Assembly (NCBI RefSeq): GCF_001646865.1
Contig: NZ_LRRB01000231.1
Coordinates: 1-34,423, forward strand
Source: Aldersonia kunmingensis
Lineage (GTDB): Bacteria > Actinomycetota > Actinomycetes > Mycobacteriales > Mycobacteriaceae
DNA: 34,423 nt
Direction: 5' to 3'
Part shown: positions 32,399 through 34,423 of the stretch, piece by piece
Numbering within the stretch: the first letter of the stretch is position 1
Layout of the letters: every line of letters begins with the position of its first letter
The notes under the pieces: model-generated
Seen by the model: the letters and a program-made list of their open reading frames with translations, nothing else
Database searches by the model: none
What the model was told of the DNA's origin: nothing
Translations under genes and position numbers: made by a program

Positions 32399-33049
32399 GG
32401 GCGGCCTTGTTATGGAGGCGGAGCCCATCGCGGAAATGCAGCAACCGGTCGACACGCTGATGGTTGCCGGTGGCCACGGCTTCCTCGCCGCTCGCACCGA
32501 TCGTGGCCTCATCGAGCACATCCAACGGATGGCACGGCGGAGCCGACGGGTGGCATCGGTGTGCTCGGGCACCTTCGTCCTCGCCGAGGCCGGGCTGGTC
32601 GACGGCAAGCTGGTGACGACGCATTGGGCCGCTGCCCCGTACCTGGCGGAGTGGTACCCGTCGGTCACCGTCGAGCCCGACCGCATTTACGTGCGCGACG
32701 GCGAGGTGTGGAGCTCAGCGGGGGTGACCGCCGGCATCGACCTCACGCTCGCGATGGTGGCCGAAGACCTGGGCGACGCGCTGGCCAACGAGATAGCGCG
32801 TGGGATCGTGCTGCCGGTCCGGCGCTCGGGCGGTCAGTCCCAGTACAGCGCGCAGCTCGCGGCCCGCGGCAGCTCCTCGCCGCAGCTCGCTCCTTTGCTG
32901 GCGTGGATGGCAACCAATCTCGATTCCGACCTGTCTGTCGCCGCCCTCGCCGACCGCATCGGGTGGGGCGAGCGCCACACCGCGTCTTCCAACGCCGCCT
33001 GGCGACCACGCCCGCGCAGTACCGTCGATCTTTCTCGACTGCGGGCTGA
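32387..33049 (+). pseudogene. GlxA-family regulator remnant, 5'-truncated with internal frameshifting deletion
   Basis: In one frame from about 32387 (an ATG at 32412 is available) the DJ-1 domain of a GlxA-type regulator is clear: LVMEAEPIAEMQQPVDTLMV, the elbow VASVCSGTFVLAEAGLVDGK, SAGVTAGIDLTLAMVAEDLG and the linker GGQSQYSAQLAARGSSS. The first about 55 residues are missing. In the AraC part the frame is right up to DLSVAALADRIGWGERH (about 32978). Then a different frame carries HRVFQRRLATTPAQYRRSF and a stop at 33047-33049, which is the end of the second helix-turn-helix. So about 45 codons between the two motifs are gone and the join is out of frame. It is paralogous to the intact gene at 20002. 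Confidence 0.72.
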
Positions 33050-33078
33050 AGCGGCCACCGCCCGCCTCTACCCAAGCG

Positions 33079-33711
33079 TCAGTGACCGCGCGCGATCCAC
33101 TCCTCGAGGTGCGGCGCCTCGTCACCGATGGAGGTGGAATCGCCGTGCCCGGTGCGCACTCTCGTCTCCGCCGGCAGCTCGAACAGCCGCGCCGAGATCG
33201 AATCGATGATCGTCGGGAAGTCCGAGAACGAGCGGCCGGTCGCACCCGGGCCACCCGAGAACAGGGTGTCGCCGCTGAACAGCTCACCGGCCTCCGGGAC
33301 GTAAAGGCAGATCGACCCCGGTGAGTGACCCGGCGTGTGCACGACCACCAGGTCGGTACCGCCGACCGAGATGCGGTCGCCGTCGGCGAGGGTGCCGTGC
33401 GCGACACCGGCGTGAGTCTGCTGCCAGAGCATGTCGTCGCCGGGGTGCAGGAGCACCGGGGCGTCGAGCTGCTCGGCGAGTTCGGGGGCGACCGTGACGT
33501 GGTCGTTGTGCCCATGCGTGCATACGATCGCGCGCACGCTCCGGCCGGCCACGGCGTCGATGATCGGCGTCGCGGTATGGGCCGCGTCGATCACCACGAC
33601 CTCGTCATCGTCACCGACGACCCAGATGTTGTTGTCGACATCCCAGGTGCCGCCGTCGAGGCTGAACTGCCCCGACGTGACAACCCGGTCGACCCGGAAC
33701 GCGCCGCTCAT
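33079..33711 (-). CDS. MBL-fold metallo-hydrolase
   Basis: A 210-residue metallo-beta-lactamase-fold hydrolase. The metal motif THGHNDH (residues 65-71: His66, His68, Asp70, His71) is complete. [19 protein letters not shown] (Asp ligand) and the late [15 protein letters not shown] complete the binuclear zinc site. The arrangement next to an mscR-type dehydrogenase, with the stop of mscR and this start overlapping as ATGA, matches Rv2259/Rv2260. It may hydrolyse S-formylmycothiol or a related thioester in formaldehyde or nitrosothiol detoxification. That role is inferred from its partner. Its 3' end abuts the GlxA remnant. Confidence 0.88.
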   Translation of the reverse strand: MSGAFRVDRVVTSGQFSLDGGTWDVDNNIWVVGDDDEVVVIDAAHTATPIIDAVAGRSVRAIVCTHGHNDHVTVAPELAEQLDAPVLLHPGDDMLWQQTHAGVAHGTLADGDRISVGGTDLVVVHTPGHSPGSICLYVPEAGELFSGDTLFSGGPGATGRSFSDFPTIIDSISARLFELPAETRVRTGHGDSTSIGDEAPHLEEWIARGH

Positions 33712-34423
33712 GCCACGACCACCGACCGCAGCACCGCACCGGCGTGCATCGTCGCGAACGCCTGCTCCACCTCATCGAGCGAGATCCGCTCGGTGACGAA
33801 CTTGTCCAGCGGCAGCCGGCCCTGCTGGTAGAGGTCGACGAGCATCGGGAAGTCGCGCTCAGGCAGGCAGTCGCCGTACCAGGAGGACTTGAGCGATCCG
33901 CCGTGGCTGAAGAAGTCGATCAGCGGCATCTCGAGCGTCATGTCCGGCGTCGGCACACCGACGAGAACCACGGTGCCGGCCAGGTCGCGGGCATGGAAGG
34001 CCTGCTTCCAGGTCTCCGGGCGGCCGACCGCGTCAACCACGACGTCCGCGCCGAAGCCATCGGTGAGGTCCTGAATCGCCTGCACTGCATCGGCTTCCGA
34101 GGCGAGGACGGTGTGGGTCGCGCCCAGCTCGGTCGCCCAGTCCAGCTTCCGCTGGTCCAGGTCGACCGCGATGATCTTGCTCGCGCCGGCCAGCTTGGCA
34201 CCGGCGATCGACCCGCAGCCAACACCGCCGCAGCCGATCACGGCCACCGTGTCGCCGCGGCCGACATTGCCGGTATTCATGGCGGCACCGATGCCTGCCA
34301 TCACGCCGCAGCCGAGCAGGCCGACAACCGCCGGGTCCGCCTCGGGATCCACCTTGGTGCACTGCCCGGCGTGCACGAGCGTCTTCTCGGCGAAGGCGCC
34401 GATGCCGAGCGCGGGAGTCAGCT
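33708..34423 (-). CDS. mscR: S-(hydroxymethyl)mycothiol dehydrogenase-like zinc alcohol dehydrogenase, cut by window edge
   Basis: Reading from the right edge gives at least 237 residues of a medium-chain zinc-dependent dehydrogenase without its N-terminus. [20 protein letters not shown] is the end of the catalytic domain. The Rossmann motif [20 protein letters not shown] follows, with [20 protein letters not shown] (the acidic residue that selects NAD). [20 protein letters not shown] and the C-terminal [18 protein letters not shown] are typical of mycothiol-dependent formaldehyde dehydrogenase, also an S-nitrosomycothiol reductase. The catalytic zinc ligands of the first part lie beyond the window. 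The stop overlaps the next start by 4 bases (ATGA). Confidence 0.87.
   Translation of the reverse strand, partial: LTPALGIGAFAEKTLVHAGQCTKVDPEADPAVVGLLGCGVMAGIGAAMNTGNVGRGDTVAVIGCGGVGCGSIAGAKLAGASKIIAVDLDQRKLDWATELGATHTVLASEADAVQAIQDLTDGFGADVVVDAVGRPETWKQAFHARDLAGTVVLVGVPTPDMTLEMPLIDFFSHGGSLKSSWYGDCLPERDFPMLVDLYQQGRLPLDKFVTERISLDEVEQAFATMHAGAVLRSVVVA

Noticed and set aside
33036-33075. SRLRAEAATARL in the first frame of the GlxA remnant, which would imply two compensating frameshifts
   Set aside because: A single internal deletion plus the genuine C-terminal stop at 33047 is simpler; the similarity to a VRLEAARRLL helix is probably chance.
1-34423. CRISPR, tRNA, rRNA, insertion sequence, prophage or integrase
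   Set aside because: No repeat-spacer pattern, no tRNA-like cloverleaf, no transposase or integrase motif was seen by eye; a search tool could still find a small RNA.

Overview
The window is high-GC chromosomal DNA from a mycolic-acid actinobacterium (order Mycobacteriales), most likely a Nocardia- or Rhodococcus-like member of the Nocardiaceae. The placement rests on gene content and order. From memory, the backbone follows the Mycobacterium tuberculosis Rv2690c-Rv2711 neighbourhood: APC permease, ceoB, ceoC, DUF3159, OB-fold protein, alpha/beta hydrolase, DUF3710, dut, DUF3093, DUF4193, cei, suhB, ppgK, sigA, a YihY-type membrane protein, DUF3039, DUF3099, sigB and ideR. An IdeR with every metal ligand in place and a mycothiol-linked dehydrogenase fit this. 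No search was run, so genus and names are read from the sequence.

Layout. 1-2.5 kb: an amino-acid permease (cut by the left edge) diverges from the Trk regulatory pair ceoB-ceoC. 2.6-10.6 kb: a lone SigD/ShbA-like ECF sigma factor, then short conserved actinobacterial genes with dut, cei, suhB and ppgK. 10.7-12.1 kb: the principal sigma factor sigA, with a Lys/Ala repeat tail and a perfect-stem terminator. 12.1-16.5 kb: a KhtT/KhtU-type cation/proton antiporter pair, DUF952, a small zinc-ribbon protein and a DEAH helicase. 16.6-22.5 kb: a YihY protein, DUF3039, DUF3099, an MFS exporter divergent from a GlxA/AraC-type regulator, and a SAM methyltransferase. 22.6-28.7 kb: sigB behind a clear ECF-type promoter, a two-gene operon acuC-pat (lysine deacetylase plus GNAT/acyl-CoA-ligase-like acetyltransferase) on the opposite strand, and ideR. 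28.7-34.4 kb: galE, DUF4192, a lipoprotein, two decayed DJ-1/PfpI-superfamily genes, and a metallo-hydrolase overlapping an mscR-like dehydrogenase cut by the right edge.

How the genes fit together. Much of the window is regulatory: two group 1/2 sigma factors, one ECF sigma, the iron regulator and a GlxA-type regulator. The acuC-pat pair can write and erase lysine acetylation. Two potassium/proton systems (ceoBC and khtTU-like) and an envelope-integrity protein suggest ion and envelope homeostasis. ppgK and galE supply sugar phosphates and UDP-sugars.

No phage, insertion sequence, CRISPR array, tRNA or rRNA was seen. I found no wholly new multi-gene system. The most interesting points are: the deletion scar joining two divergent, N-terminally truncated genes near 32.39 kb; the replacement of the phospho-histidine in the Pat ligase domain; the orphan ECF sigma with a candidate own promoter; and a direct-repeat operator candidate overlapping the GlxA start.
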